Assembly (NCBI GenBank): GCA_902490325.1
Contig: CABUDJ010000055.1
Location: 1 to 14,336 of the forward strand
DNA: 14,336 nt
Direction of reading: 5' to 3'
From: an uncultured Collinsella sp.
GTDB taxonomy: Bacteria > Actinomycetota > Coriobacteriia > Coriobacteriales > Coriobacteriaceae
Positions 1 through 6,848 of this stretch are shown piece by piece (position 1 is the first letter of the stretch; each line of letters begins with the position of its first letter). Below the pieces are notes generated by a model. The model saw only the letters and a list, made by a program, of their open reading frames with translations. It made no database searches and was not told the origin of the DNA. A program made the translations under genes and the position numbers.

Positions 1-1253
1 AATACGAGGAGCACGCCACCCGCCGCGATTACCTTTGGAACGCTCTCGGCACCGCCGTGTGGGGCTTGGCGTTTCCGCTGCTCACCATCGTGTCCACACA
101 GCTCGTGGGCGCCGAAGAAGCCGGCAAGTTCTCCATCGCCTTTGTCACCGGCACGCTCATCATGATCGCGTGCAACTACGGCGTGCGCAATTTCCAGGTC
201 TCGGACATCGACGAAAAGACGTCCTTCGCCTCCTACCAGCTCAATCGTTGGATCTGCGGAGCGCTCGCCCTAGGCTGCGGCCTCATGTATAGCAGCGCCC
301 GCGGCTATGACGCGCAGATGGCGACGATCGGCCTGGGCGTCTACCTGTATAAGGTCATCGACGGCGTCGCCGACGTGTACGAAGGCCGCCTGCAGCAGGC
401 CGACAAACTCTACTTGGCTGGAATGAGCCAAACGCTACGCTCCGTCGGCGTCATCGCGGTCTTCAGCGTGGCGCTGTTCCTCACGCGCAGCATGCCCATC
501 GCGGCCATGGACATGGGTGTCACCGCGATCGCCTCGCTCGTGCTGGTCACCGCGCCGCTCGCCCTGCTCGAGACCGAAAAATCGCGCCGCGTGAGCCTGC
601 GCGAGGTCGGCCACCTGTTTGTCCAGTGCGCCCCGCTCTTTGGTGCACTGTTCCTGTTCAACCTTATCGAGAGCATGCCCAAGTTTGTGATGGAAGGCAC
701 GCTGGCATACAAATATCAGCTGTACTTTAATGCCCTGTTCTTTCCTGCGCAGGCTATTTTGCTGAGCATTGGATTTATCTATAAACCGCAGCTCCTGCGC
801 TTGTCGAACATTTGGGCTAATCCTCGCAAGCGTCGTCGCTTTGACCTGATTATTGTTGCCGTTATGGCGCTGATCGTGGTCATCACCGGCATGTGCGCCG
901 CATTTATGGCAGGTCCCGGTATTCCCCTCATGAGCTTTATGTACGGCCTCAGCTTTGAGCGCTACCGTACGCTGGCGCTGCTGATGGTCGTCGCCGGCGG
1001 CGTCACCGCGGCCATCGACTTTATCTACGCCATCATCACGGTGCTACGCCACGCTGGAGACGTCACCAAGATCTACCTGATCTGCTTTGCCGTGAGCGTG
1101 GTGCTCCCGGTGATTCTAATCAATCTGCTCGGCCTAATGGGCGCCGTCGTGAGCTACCTAGCCATCATGGCCCTACTGCTGGTACTGTTGATTATCGAGT
1201 ACGCCCACATCCGCCAACGCATCGAACGCGACCGCAACCCCTACGGCGCCTAA
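1..1253 (+). CDS. Polysaccharide (oligosaccharide) flippase, Wzx/PST-type, 5'-truncated by window
   Basis: The protein is an integral membrane protein of the polysaccharide transporter (MOP/MATE-like) type that flips lipid-linked glycan units across the cytoplasmic membrane during capsule or cell-wall polysaccharide export. The frame is open from base 3, so the start lies upstream; 416 residues are visible. The first visible residues, with RRDYLWNALG before the first hydrophobic segment, match the N-terminal edge of Wzx proteins. Many hydrophobic segments follow, about 10-12, with a short charged loop after LLETEKSRR and a basic tail (HIRQRIERDRN). There is no soluble catalytic domain. Base composition drifts: around 700-930 the codons end more often in A/T than in the rest of the gene. 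No clear U-tract terminator follows the TAA. The family assignment rests on topology and general sequence character; the exact substrate cannot be told. Confidence 0.8.
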   Translation, partial: YEEHATRRDYLWNALGTAVWGLAFPLLTIVSTQLVGAEEAGKFSIAFVTGTLIMIACNYGVRNFQVSDIDEKTSFASYQLNRWICGALALGCGLMYSSARGYDAQMATIGLGVYLYKVIDGVADVYEGRLQQADKLYLAGMSQTLRSVGVIAVFSVALFLTRSMPIAAMDMGVTAIASLVLVTAPLALLETEKSRRVSLREVGHLFVQCAPLFGALFLFNLIESMPKFVMEGTLAYKYQLYFNALFFPAQAILLSIGFIYKPQLLRLSNIWANPRKRRRFDLIIVAVMALIVVITGMCAAFMAGPGIPLMSFMYGLSFERYRTLALLMVVAGGVTAAIDFIYAIITVLRHAGDVTKIYLICFAVSVVLPVILINLLGLMGAVVSYLAIMALLLVLLIIEYAHIRQRIERDRNPYGA

Positions 1254-1264
1254 TTAGCTGCCCC
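1252..1264 (+). repeat. Dispersed AATTAGCT-CCCC repeat, copy 1 (short)
   Basis: The bases aattagctgcccc overlap the TAA stop of the flippase gene. The same core recurs at 1542-1563 and 4271-4292. This copy lacks the upstream CCC(A/G)TCCC part. Confidence 0.5.
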
Positions 1265-1334
1265 CGGTCACCGGAATTTGCGATGGAATCACCCCGGCTG
1301 GGGTCACATTGCGAACAGTATGCATCACGCAAAA

Positions 1335-1457
1335 CTAAGTGAGTAGACTTTTACCGAATCCCCGACTACACCGACAAAGCACAAGTCCGTGACCTGCGGT
1401 TTTATTGAGGAAAATAAGTTGGGTGCTCGGCATTTCCAAAAAAGTCTACTCACTTAG
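1335..1457. repeat. Perfect 18-bp inverted repeat with 87-nt spacer
   Basis: The left arm ctaagtgagtagactttt (1335-1352) is exactly reverse-complementary to the right arm at 1440-1457. The 87-nt spacer shows no strong internal symmetry and no coding frame. Pairing stops exactly at both arm ends. The flanks (left gcaaaa, right ccagcg) do not match, so no target-site duplication is visible. It could be a small non-autonomous element, a pair of binding sites for a DNA-binding protein, or a long-armed RNA hairpin. Confidence 0.75.
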
Positions 1458-1541
1458 CCAGCGGGCAGCCAAATGATTATTTAATCCCCGTCCCAGGGAA
1501 ATCAATTAGCGGGCAGAAGGGCAAAAGTAGTCAAAAAAAGC

Positions 1542-1563
1542 CCCATCCCAAATTAGCTACCCC
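1542..1563 (+). repeat. Dispersed AATTAGCT-CCCC repeat, copy 2
   Basis: This 22-base segment matches 4271-4292 with only two differences (both A to G): CCC-A-TCCCAAATTAGCT-A-CCCC. It lies 9 bases beyond the stop of the minus-strand phosphoesterase. Read on the minus strand it is G-rich and is followed closely by a T7 run (1539 down to 1533), so it may contribute to transcription termination there, although no clear hairpin is seen. Confidence 0.6.
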
Positions 1564-1572
1564 TTGCACCGA

Positions 1573-2412
1573 TTATTCGCCCGGGTTGATGTTCGCGTAG
1601 AACTCCGCCCCGTCGTCCAGGCGCAGGATGCCCACGCGGCCGAACTCGGAGCCGGTGGCGGCGGCGCAGTCGATGTCGATGCGATCGGGCACACCGGCAG
1701 TGTCCTCGCCGCCCAAGCGCACGATCTGCCCGCGTCCCGATTCCTCATCGAGCCCCGCCAGACCACCGACCTCGCAATAGCGCCCAAGCGATACCGTGGG
1801 CGTGTGGCCGCTCACCACGACCGGGCCCTTGCCCTCGGCAGAAAGCAGCCCGGTCGGCACATCCCAATAGCCGTGACGAATCCACAGCAGGTCATCGGAC
1901 GACTGTACCGCGAGCATCTGCTGCAGCAGCTCGCGATCGGCACCCACCGCTCCAACGCCATCGGCACAATCGACGCCATGCTCAAGCAAAAACGCGCGCG
2001 CCGCCTTCATCTCGATTCCAGCATGTACCAGCAGATACGGGCGCTCCTCGGTCTCGACCACCGCGTAGAGCGGCAGCGCGGCCATCCATCGCACGACCTC
2101 CTCGTATGCCTCAAATTCCATGTCGTTGAGCTGCTCGCGCGTCGTCCAGCCACCGTTGATATCCCAGGTCTCGGCATCGAGCGGATCCTGGCCAACGATG
2201 GCATCGAGCATGATCTGCTCGTGATTACCCTTGAGCACGCGGGCGTTGGGCAGCGAGCGCACGAGCTTAATAACGCCGACCGGATCGGGCCCGCGATCGA
2301 TCATGTCGCCCAGCACGTACAGCGTGTCGTCGGAAGTCAACGAGATCTTAGACAGGGCCTCGTCAAGCGCACGCACGTGCCCGTGAGCATCAGATGTCAC
2401 ATAGATCGCCAT
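1573..2412 (-). CDS. PPP-family metallophosphoesterase (Ser/Thr phosphatase / Ap4A hydrolase-like)
   Basis: A cytoplasmic calcineurin-like phosphoesterase of 279 residues. The metal-site motifs appear in order: SDAHGH (Asp8, His10), GDMIDRG (Asp36, with Asp39 and Arg40), GNHE (Asn63, His64), LLVHAGI (His130) and VSGHTPT (His203). This is the full set for the PPP group that holds bacterial protein phosphatases such as PrpE/PrpA and symmetrical Ap4A hydrolases; the sequence alone does not say which substrate is used. Length is normal for the group. The ATG at 2412 is supported by AAGGAGAGG seven bases upstream. The gene is divergent from the antiporter gene, with a 253-nt spacer carrying a candidate promoter (TTTCCA-17-TACAAT). 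Confidence 0.88.
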   Translation of the reverse strand: MAIYVTSDAHGHVRALDEALSKISLTSDDTLYVLGDMIDRGPDPVGVIKLVRSLPNARVLKGNHEQIMLDAIVGQDPLDAETWDINGGWTTREQLNDMEFEAYEEVVRWMAALPLYAVVETEERPYLLVHAGIEMKAARAFLLEHGVDCADGVGAVGADRELLQQMLAVQSSDDLLWIRHGYWDVPTGLLSAEGKGPVVVSGHTPTVSLGRYCEVGGLAGLDEESGRGQIVRLGGEDTAGVPDRIDIDCAAATGSEFGRVGILRLDDGAEFYANINPGE

Positions 2413-2487
2413 GGTACGCCTCTCCTTGCATTGCGGCCAAAGCCCGGTGCCGCAACTAAAACTTCAAGTTGAACTTAAACGTTACCC

Positions 2488-2516
2488 ATTGTACTCCGTT
2501 GCAATAAAGCTGGAAA
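2488..2516 (-). promoter_or_regulatory. Candidate promoter of the metallophosphoesterase gene
   Basis: On the minus strand the hexamers TTTCCA (2516-2511) and TACAAT (2493-2488) are separated by exactly 17 bases. They match four of six and five of six sigma70-type consensus positions. A start here would give a 5' leader of about 70 bases. Confidence 0.45.
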
Positions 2517-2536
2517 GGGTTTCCGAGCAGAGGCAA

Positions 2537-2551
2537 AGACGGCAGCCGTCT
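2537..2551. promoter_or_regulatory. Palindrome in the divergent intergenic region
   Basis: agacggc-a-gccgtct has perfect 7-bp arms around one base. It sits between the divergent phosphoesterase and antiporter genes, upstream of the candidate phosphoesterase promoter, where an operator for either gene would be expected. It could also be a small hairpin; the one-base centre favours a protein-binding site. Confidence 0.4.
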
Positions 2552-2665
2552 ATGACGATATCGCGCACGCCCGCAATCCAACCCCATAAACCCACCATCT
2601 TTGGGTACAAATAACCGCAGACAACTGACCGTGCCACGCCAACCACCCAGGAGCGGACACCATCT

Positions 2666-4267
2666 ATGAACCAGATCCTTCTCTTTATCGGCCTCGTCAT
2701 CATTTTGTGCCTGACCATCAAACCCGTCGGCAAAAAACTCCCCTTCCCCACCCTGCTCATCTTTATCGCGCTCGGCATGCTGTTGGGCGTCAACGGCCCG
2801 GCGCACATCGACTTTAGCGACTACGCGCTCACCGAAACCGTCTGCAGCACGGCGCTGCTGTTCATCATGTTCTATGGCGGCTTTAACACCAATATCGACC
2901 GCGCCAAGCCCGTCGCCGTGCCCGCGGTGCTGCTGAGCACGCTCGGCGTCGTCATCACCGCAGGCATCACCGGCGTGTTCGCCCACTTCGCGCTGGGGTT
3001 CGACTGGATCGGCGGCCTACTGCTGGGATCGGTTGTAGCATCCACCGACGCGGCGAGCGTCTTTAGCGTGCTGCGCGAGCACAATCTTTCGCTGAAGGGC
3101 GGCACCGACTCGCTGCTCGAGGTCGAATCGGGCTCCAACGACCCCGTCGCCTACATGCTCACCGCCGTGCTCGCCACACTCGCGGCCGGCGGCAACATCA
3201 ACATTCCCGCACTGCTGGCCAAGCAGATTATCCTGGGCGTGGGCCTGGGCCTCGCCATCGGCTGGGCGGCGGGCCGCCTGATTGAACGCGCACACGCAAC
3301 GGCCGAGGGTGCGCAGACCATCTTTTTGTTCGCCGTGGCCATCGTCGCCTACGCGCTGCCGAGCCACCTGGGCGGCAACGGATTTTTGGCCGTGTACCTG
3401 GCCGGCATTGTGCTGGGCGCGAGCGACATCACCGGCAAGGTCGAGATGGCGCACTTCTTTGACACCCTCACCGAGATGGCCGAGATGACGATCTTCTTCT
3501 TGCTCGGCCTGCTCGTAACGCCCGCACGCCTGCCGCAGATGCTGCTGACGGGCCTGGCGCTCATGGCGTTTATGCTCTTTGTGAGCCGCCCCATCGCCGT
3601 GGGAATGCTGTTGGCGCCCTTTAAGACGAGCCCCCGCCAGGTCGCGCTCGTAAGCTGGGCGGGCTTGCGCGGAGCAGCTTCGGTCGTCTTTAGTCTCTTT
3701 GCCGTGGTGGCCGGCGTTCCCGGCGGACACGACCTATTTGACCTGGTGTTTGTGATTGCCGTGTCGAGCATCGTGGTGCAGGGCTCGCTGCTGCCAGCGG
3801 TGGCGAAGAAGCTCGATATGATCGATGCGACCGGCGACGTACGCCGTACCTTTAACGACTACCGCGACGAGGACGGCATGTCGTTTGTAAAGCTCAAGGT
3901 GGGCGCGGGCCATCCGTTTGCCGGACGCTCGCTCGCCGATATTGGTAGCGCAACGAACATGCTGGTGGTCTTGGTGCTGCGCGGCGGCGCGCACCCGGTG
4001 CTGCCCAACGGCGATACCGTCATCGAGGAAGGCGATCTGCTGGTGATGGCCGCCCCGACGTTCGAAGAGCGTGCCGAAGTTACGCTGCGCGAGGTCACTG
4101 TGACGCCCCACGGTCGCCTGGCCGGCCAGCGTCTTCGCGATGTGCCGCAAGGCAAGCACCCATTTATTGTGGTGATGCTCAAGCGCGAAGGCCGAACCAT
4201 CATCCCCGACGGCAACACCCTCATATACGCCGGCGACGAAGCCGTCATCGCCACGCTAGCGTCGTAG
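2666..4267 (+). CDS. CPA1 Na+(K+)/H+ antiporter with two C-terminal RCK_C-like domains
   Basis: A membrane antiporter of 533 residues. The first ~385 residues form a hydrophobic transport domain with the CPA1 hallmarks STDAA (Asp128) and ESGSNDPVAY (Asn158-Asp159), plus the conserved WAGLRGA segment (331-337). After a linker (386-405, charged, RRTFNDYRDEDG) two soluble TrkA-C/RCK_C-like units follow at about 406-466 and 472-533. Each has the G-x-L-x-D and D-G-x-T/LI..GD pattern (LPNGDTVIEEGDLLVM; IPDGNTLIYAGDEAVI). This matches the NhaP2/CvrA K+/H+ antiporter type, which exports K+ or Na+ in exchange for protons and is gated by a small ligand bound to the cytosolic domain. Ion specificity is inferred only. 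AGGAG at 2649-2653 lies 12 bases before the ATG. Confidence 0.88.
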   Translation: MNQILLFIGLVIILCLTIKPVGKKLPFPTLLIFIALGMLLGVNGPAHIDFSDYALTETVCSTALLFIMFYGGFNTNIDRAKPVAVPAVLLSTLGVVITAGITGVFAHFALGFDWIGGLLLGSVVASTDAASVFSVLREHNLSLKGGTDSLLEVESGSNDPVAYMLTAVLATLAAGGNINIPALLAKQIILGVGLGLAIGWAAGRLIERAHATAEGAQTIFLFAVAIVAYALPSHLGGNGFLAVYLAGIVLGASDITGKVEMAHFFDTLTEMAEMTIFFLLGLLVTPARLPQMLLTGLALMAFMLFVSRPIAVGMLLAPFKTSPRQVALVSWAGLRGAASVVFSLFAVVAGVPGGHDLFDLVFVIAVSSIVVQGSLLPAVAKKLDMIDATGDVRRTFNDYRDEDGMSFVKLKVGAGHPFAGRSLADIGSATNMLVVLVLRGGAHPVLPNGDTVIEEGDLLVMAAPTFEERAEVTLREVTVTPHGRLAGQRLRDVPQGKHPFIVVMLKREGRTIIPDGNTLIYAGDEAVIATLAS

Positions 4268-4270
4268 CGG

Positions 4271-4292
4271 CCCGTCCCAAATTAGCTGCCCC
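4271..4292 (+). repeat. Dispersed AATTAGCT-CCCC repeat, copy 3
   Basis: A near-identical 22-base copy of 1542-1563 (two differences), starting three bases after the TAG of the antiporter gene. All three copies in the window lie at or within about 10 bases of a stop codon. Confidence 0.6.
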
Positions 4293-4302
4293 CATCCCTC
4301 TT

Positions 4303-4315
4303 CAGCTACTAGCTG
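4303..4315. repeat. Short palindrome over the stop of the small ORF
   Basis: cagcta-c-tagctg is a perfect 6-bp-arm palindrome lying between the convergent antiporter gene and the small minus-strand ORF, and it covers that ORF's stop codon (4311-4309). There is no T-run beside it, so a terminator role is weak. Confidence 0.3.
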
Positions 4316-4560
4316 TCACCCACGGCAAAGTCGCGGAGGTCGAGGCCCTCGCGTTCGGCTCGGGCCAGGAGCTCTTGGGGCGACTCGTCCTCGATATCCA
4401 CCACGTCGAGCAGGGCGGCGGGAAAGTCCACGCCGGCCGCACTCCCCGCGCGATCGAGCAAGCTCTCGTGCAGCTGACCTACATCGACATTGATTTTAAT
4501 GCCGCAGCTTCCCACCGGGTAACCGCTGTTGATTAATCGAGCACCATAAATGAGATGCAC
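4309..4560 (-). CDS. Small protein of unknown function, possibly a gene remnant
   Basis: I do not recognise this 83-residue frame. The C-terminal two thirds look coding: wobble positions are G/C-rich like the surrounding genes, and the protein is acidic and helix-like (DVVDIEDESPQELLARAERE, then LDLRDFAV). The N-terminal third is weaker: the only start that uses the whole frame is a GTG at 4560-4558 without a Shine-Dalgarno sequence, and an in-frame TGA lies three codons upstream. It could be a genuine short protein beginning at a later codon, or the 3' remnant of a larger gene cut off by the AT-richer nuclease cassette that begins at 4615 on the other strand. Confidence 0.35.
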   Translation of the reverse strand: MHLIYGARLINSGYPVGSCGIKINVDVGQLHESLLDRAGSAAGVDFPAALLDVVDIEDESPQELLARAEREGLDLRDFAVGDS

Positions 4561-4569
4561 TAAATCTCA
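4551..4569. promoter_or_regulatory. Inverted repeat upstream of the MazG-like gene
   Basis: tgagat (4551-4556) and atctca (4564-4569) are perfect 6-bp arms around seven bases. They lie about 45 bases before the MazG-like start and cover the putative GTG start of the small minus-strand ORF. A CATAAT hexamer at 4578-4583 just downstream could be the -10 of the cassette, though no good -35 is seen. An operator is possible. Confidence 0.3.
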
Positions 4570-4614
4570 GACAACGCCATAATTAAACATTGGCCATCAG
4601 GGGGGTTGCGGACA

Positions 4615-4971
4615 ATGGACAAGCTCAATGCCATGACGGAACAAGTCAGAGATTTTTGTGATGCGCGCGATTGGCGCAAATATCACACGCCAAAAGAGCT
4701 CGCCATCGGCATGGCAACCGAAGCCTCCGAACTGCTGCAGCTTTTCCGCTTTATGAGCGACGAGCGCATTGCAGAAATGTTCGATAACCCTGATCAGCGC
4801 CAAGCCATCGAAGACGAAGTCGCTGACACGCTCCTCTTTCTCCTGCGTTTCGCCGACCTAAACGGAATCGACCTCCCAAAGGCGCTCTCGTCCAAACTCA
4901 AACGCAATGGCGAGCGCTATCCCGTCGACACCAGCTCCAGCGAATATAGAAAGGCGGACCACCATGAGTAA
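4615..4971 (+). CDS. MazG-like nucleotide pyrophosphohydrolase (dCTPase/DCTPP1-like)
   Basis: A cytoplasmic all-alpha NTP pyrophosphatase of 118 residues, which would cleave a (d)NTP to the monophosphate and pyrophosphate. Visible features are DWRKYHTPKELA (19-30), the first metal motif EASEL (Glu36, Glu39) and the second EDEVAD (Glu68, Asp71), the ExxE...ExxD pattern of single-domain MazG-like enzymes; the HxPKxLA segment is typical of the dCTPase/DCTPP1 branch. The ATG at 4615 is preferred because AGGGGGG ends about nine bases upstream; a TTG at 4606 would lie next to that site. The last 8 bases overlap the start of the GIY-YIG/helicase gene, so the two are very likely co-transcribed and translationally coupled. 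The function is either nucleotide-pool sanitation or a role in the linked nuclease module. Confidence 0.88.
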   Translation: MDKLNAMTEQVRDFCDARDWRKYHTPKELAIGMATEASELLQLFRFMSDERIAEMFDNPDQRQAIEDEVADTLLFLLRFADLNGIDLPKALSSKLKRNGERYPVDTSSSEYRKADHHE

Positions 4972-6706
4972 CGAGTTCGCCCTTCGGCAATACACGCTTC
5001 CCCTACCCCAGCCCTTCGAGACAAGCAAATCGCTGCAAGACTTTGGCACGCCAAAGCCAGGGTCGCACCACGACGAAAGCTGGCCTGTTCTCTACATCCT
5101 GACCAACAGCAAAAACAAAACGGCGTACATCGGTCAAACGACCAATTATCGACGCCGCATGAAGCAACACGCCGCAAACGTGGACAAAGACTTCGACCGG
5201 ACCCTTCTGATTGACAACCCAACCTTCAATCAATCAGCAACATTTGAGTTTGAGAATCGACTTATCGAGCTGTTCTGCGCTGACGAAAAATACCAAGTAA
5301 CCAACGCCAACAATGGCTATGCCCAGTTCGATTATTTTGAGCGACCTCAGTATCGCCAGAAGTTCAGAGACCTCTGGACGAAGCTTCGCGAAGAGAACTA
5401 TGCGATCCACCCCATCGAAGAGCTCGAGAACACTGACCTGTTCAAATTCTCGCCCTTTAAAACGCTCACGCCCGATCAATACGAAACGATTGAGGCGATT
5501 TACAGGCGGCTCGAGCAAGAGCATGAAGACATTAAACACGGCGGTCCCAAGAAAGAGCGCGTAACCGTCGTGAACGGCGCGCCGGGAACAGGCAAAACAA
5601 TCCTCGCCATCAGTCTCATGTTCAAAATCAAAAATGAGCCGAACCTTTCCGGTCTGCGGGTCGGCTTCGTGACGCCCATGGAGTCTCTGAGCAAGACGCT
5701 CAAAAAACTCACGCACTTCCTCCCCGGGCTAAAGCCCGGCGACATCCTGAGCCCCAGCGATGTCGCAAAAAACGATCGGTATGACATCTTGCTTGTCGAC
5801 GAGGCGCACCGACTGGGAAACTACTTGACCGCCGGCGCCGGCATCGGAGCTTTCTACAACACATGCGAACGACTCAACTTGCCGCGCACGAGTAACCAGG
5901 TGGATTGGATTTTCAAATGCTGCGACAAGGCGTACCTGTTCTATGACCCCAAACAGCAAGTCCGCGCATCGGGACTCAACCGAGACGGCCTTGAGCAGCG
6001 ACTCAACCAACTCGAAGAAGCTGGCATCGAGACCGAAGAATTCAACTTGAGTACCCAAATGCGTGTGCGTGGCGGCGATGAGTACCTCGATTTCGTCTAC
6101 GACCTGCTTGATAACAAAGCGTACATGCATGCCGGCATGAAGTTTGATGAGCTCTTTGCCTCTCAGCCTTACGACTCGCAAGCCGGCGATCCTGACAGTG
6201 ATATCCCCAGGTACCAGTTTGGCATAGTCGACCGGTTTGAAGATTTCTGCTCCCTACAGCAGGCCAAAGAAAAAGAAGTTGGGCTGTCCCGTATGACAGC
6301 CGGTTTTGCTTGGAAATGGGAAAGCAAGAGCAATAAAGATGCGTTCGATATCGTCATCGAGGGCATTCCCAAACGCTGGAACTCGACCCAGAAGGATTGG
6401 GTTAACTCCGCCAACGCCGTCAACGAAGTCGGATGCATTCATACGGTACAAGGCTACGATCTCAACTACGGATTCGTAATTCTGGGTCCCGACATTTACT
6501 ACGATTCGAACAAAGATGCAGTCTACGTTAACAGAGCGAACTTCAAAGATGCCGTTGCCAAGAAAAAGGCAAGCGACGATGATTTGCAAAAGATTATCGT
6601 CAACGCCTACTACGTCCTCATGACGCGCGGCATGCTAGGAACGTATCTCTATGTGTGCGACCCCGCGCTCAAAGAGCACCTTTCACGGTATATCCCGGTG
6701 GTATAG
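4964..6706 (+). CDS. GIY-YIG nuclease fused to DUF2075/SF1-type helicase
   Basis: A 580-residue two-domain protein. An N-terminal GIY-YIG endonuclease domain (about 40-125) shows LYILTN (Tyr44), AYIGQT (55-57 YIG), the basic NYRRRMKQH helix (Arg64, His69) and a candidate metal-binding Glu97 in FENRLIELF. After a linker comes a P-loop region with Walker A GAPGTGKT (205-212), Walker B ILLVDEAHR (Asp279, Glu280), a motif III-like FYDPKQQ (326-332), STQMR (363-367), HTVQGYDLNY (493-502, motif V-like) and YYVLMTRG (549-556, Arg555 motif VI-like). This is the DUF2075 family, related to SF1 helicases and Schlafen-type ATPases. The likely role is ATP-driven DNA (or RNA) processing with cleavage. The ATG at 4964 has AAAGGCGG nine bases upstream and overlaps the MazG-like stop. 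Codons are AT-richer than in serC or the antiporter, which suggests transfer. Confidence 0.88.
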   Translation: MSNEFALRQYTLPLPQPFETSKSLQDFGTPKPGSHHDESWPVLYILTNSKNKTAYIGQTTNYRRRMKQHAANVDKDFDRTLLIDNPTFNQSATFEFENRLIELFCADEKYQVTNANNGYAQFDYFERPQYRQKFRDLWTKLREENYAIHPIEELENTDLFKFSPFKTLTPDQYETIEAIYRRLEQEHEDIKHGGPKKERVTVVNGAPGTGKTILAISLMFKIKNEPNLSGLRVGFVTPMESLSKTLKKLTHFLPGLKPGDILSPSDVAKNDRYDILLVDEAHRLGNYLTAGAGIGAFYNTCERLNLPRTSNQVDWIFKCCDKAYLFYDPKQQVRASGLNRDGLEQRLNQLEEAGIETEEFNLSTQMRVRGGDEYLDFVYDLLDNKAYMHAGMKFDELFASQPYDSQAGDPDSDIPRYQFGIVDRFEDFCSLQQAKEKEVGLSRMTAGFAWKWESKSNKDAFDIVIEGIPKRWNSTQKDWVNSANAVNEVGCIHTVQGYDLNYGFVILGPDIYYDSNKDAVYVNRANFKDAVAKKKASDDDLQKIIVNAYYVLMTRGMLGTYLYVCDPALKEHLSRYIPVV

Positions 6707-6782
6707 ACCTAGCGACCGCGCTCCCCCATGTAACCATCCTGTAAATCATAGCGGCGCAGTCGAGTTTTACCGTGATTCGGTC

Positions 6783-6793
6783 GCGCCTGGCGC
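6783..6793. repeat. Small palindrome in the serC upstream region
   Basis: gcgcc-t-ggcgc lies just upstream of the candidate serC extended -10. The arms are short and GC-rich, so chance is a real possibility. Confidence 0.2.
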
Positions 6794-6800
6794 TCCACTG

Positions 6801-6809
6801 TGCTAAAGT
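6801..6809 (+). promoter_or_regulatory. Candidate extended -10 promoter of serC
   Basis: TGC followed by TAAAGT forms an extended -10 (TGn plus four of six consensus bases). No convincing -35 hexamer lies 16-18 bases upstream. The implied transcript start near 6815 leaves a leader of about 34 bases containing the AGGGGGA ribosome binding site. Confidence 0.35.
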
Positions 6810-6848
6810 ATCCCGAACGTTCAAACGACTACGAGGGGGAACTAGAAG

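Larger units (their letters stand above)
1254..1572. other. Gene-free stretch with inverted repeat and short repeats
   Basis: These 319 bases between the flippase stop and the end of the minus-strand phosphoesterase hold no convincing coding frame. They contain a perfect 18-bp inverted repeat (1335-1352 with 1440-1457), a small CCCC-GGCT-GGGG hairpin near 1291-1302, two similar GCGGGCAG segments (near 1460 and 1510), an A7 run at about 1533-1539 that reads as a U7 run downstream of the phosphoesterase gene, and two copies of an AATTAGCT-CCCC repeat at the edges. Both flanking genes end here, so the region is a convergent 3' spacer. Confidence 0.7.

Noticed and set aside
1335..1457. Insertion sequence or MITE as a firm call
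   Set aside because: The arms fit terminal inverted repeats, but no target-site duplication and no second copy are visible in the window; kept only as an inverted repeat.
1542..1563. G-quadruplex on the minus strand
   Set aside because: Only three G-runs lie close together, with a long A/T spacer between two of them; a fourth run is missing.
1564..2472. Open frame of 302 codons on the plus strand opposite the metallophosphoesterase
   Set aside because: The minus strand carries all metal-site motifs and a ribosome binding site; the plus frame has neither.
6707..6848. Riboswitch or T-box ahead of serC
   Set aside because: The spacer is only 142 bases. I see no conserved T-box sequence, no aptamer-like core and no terminator with T-run.
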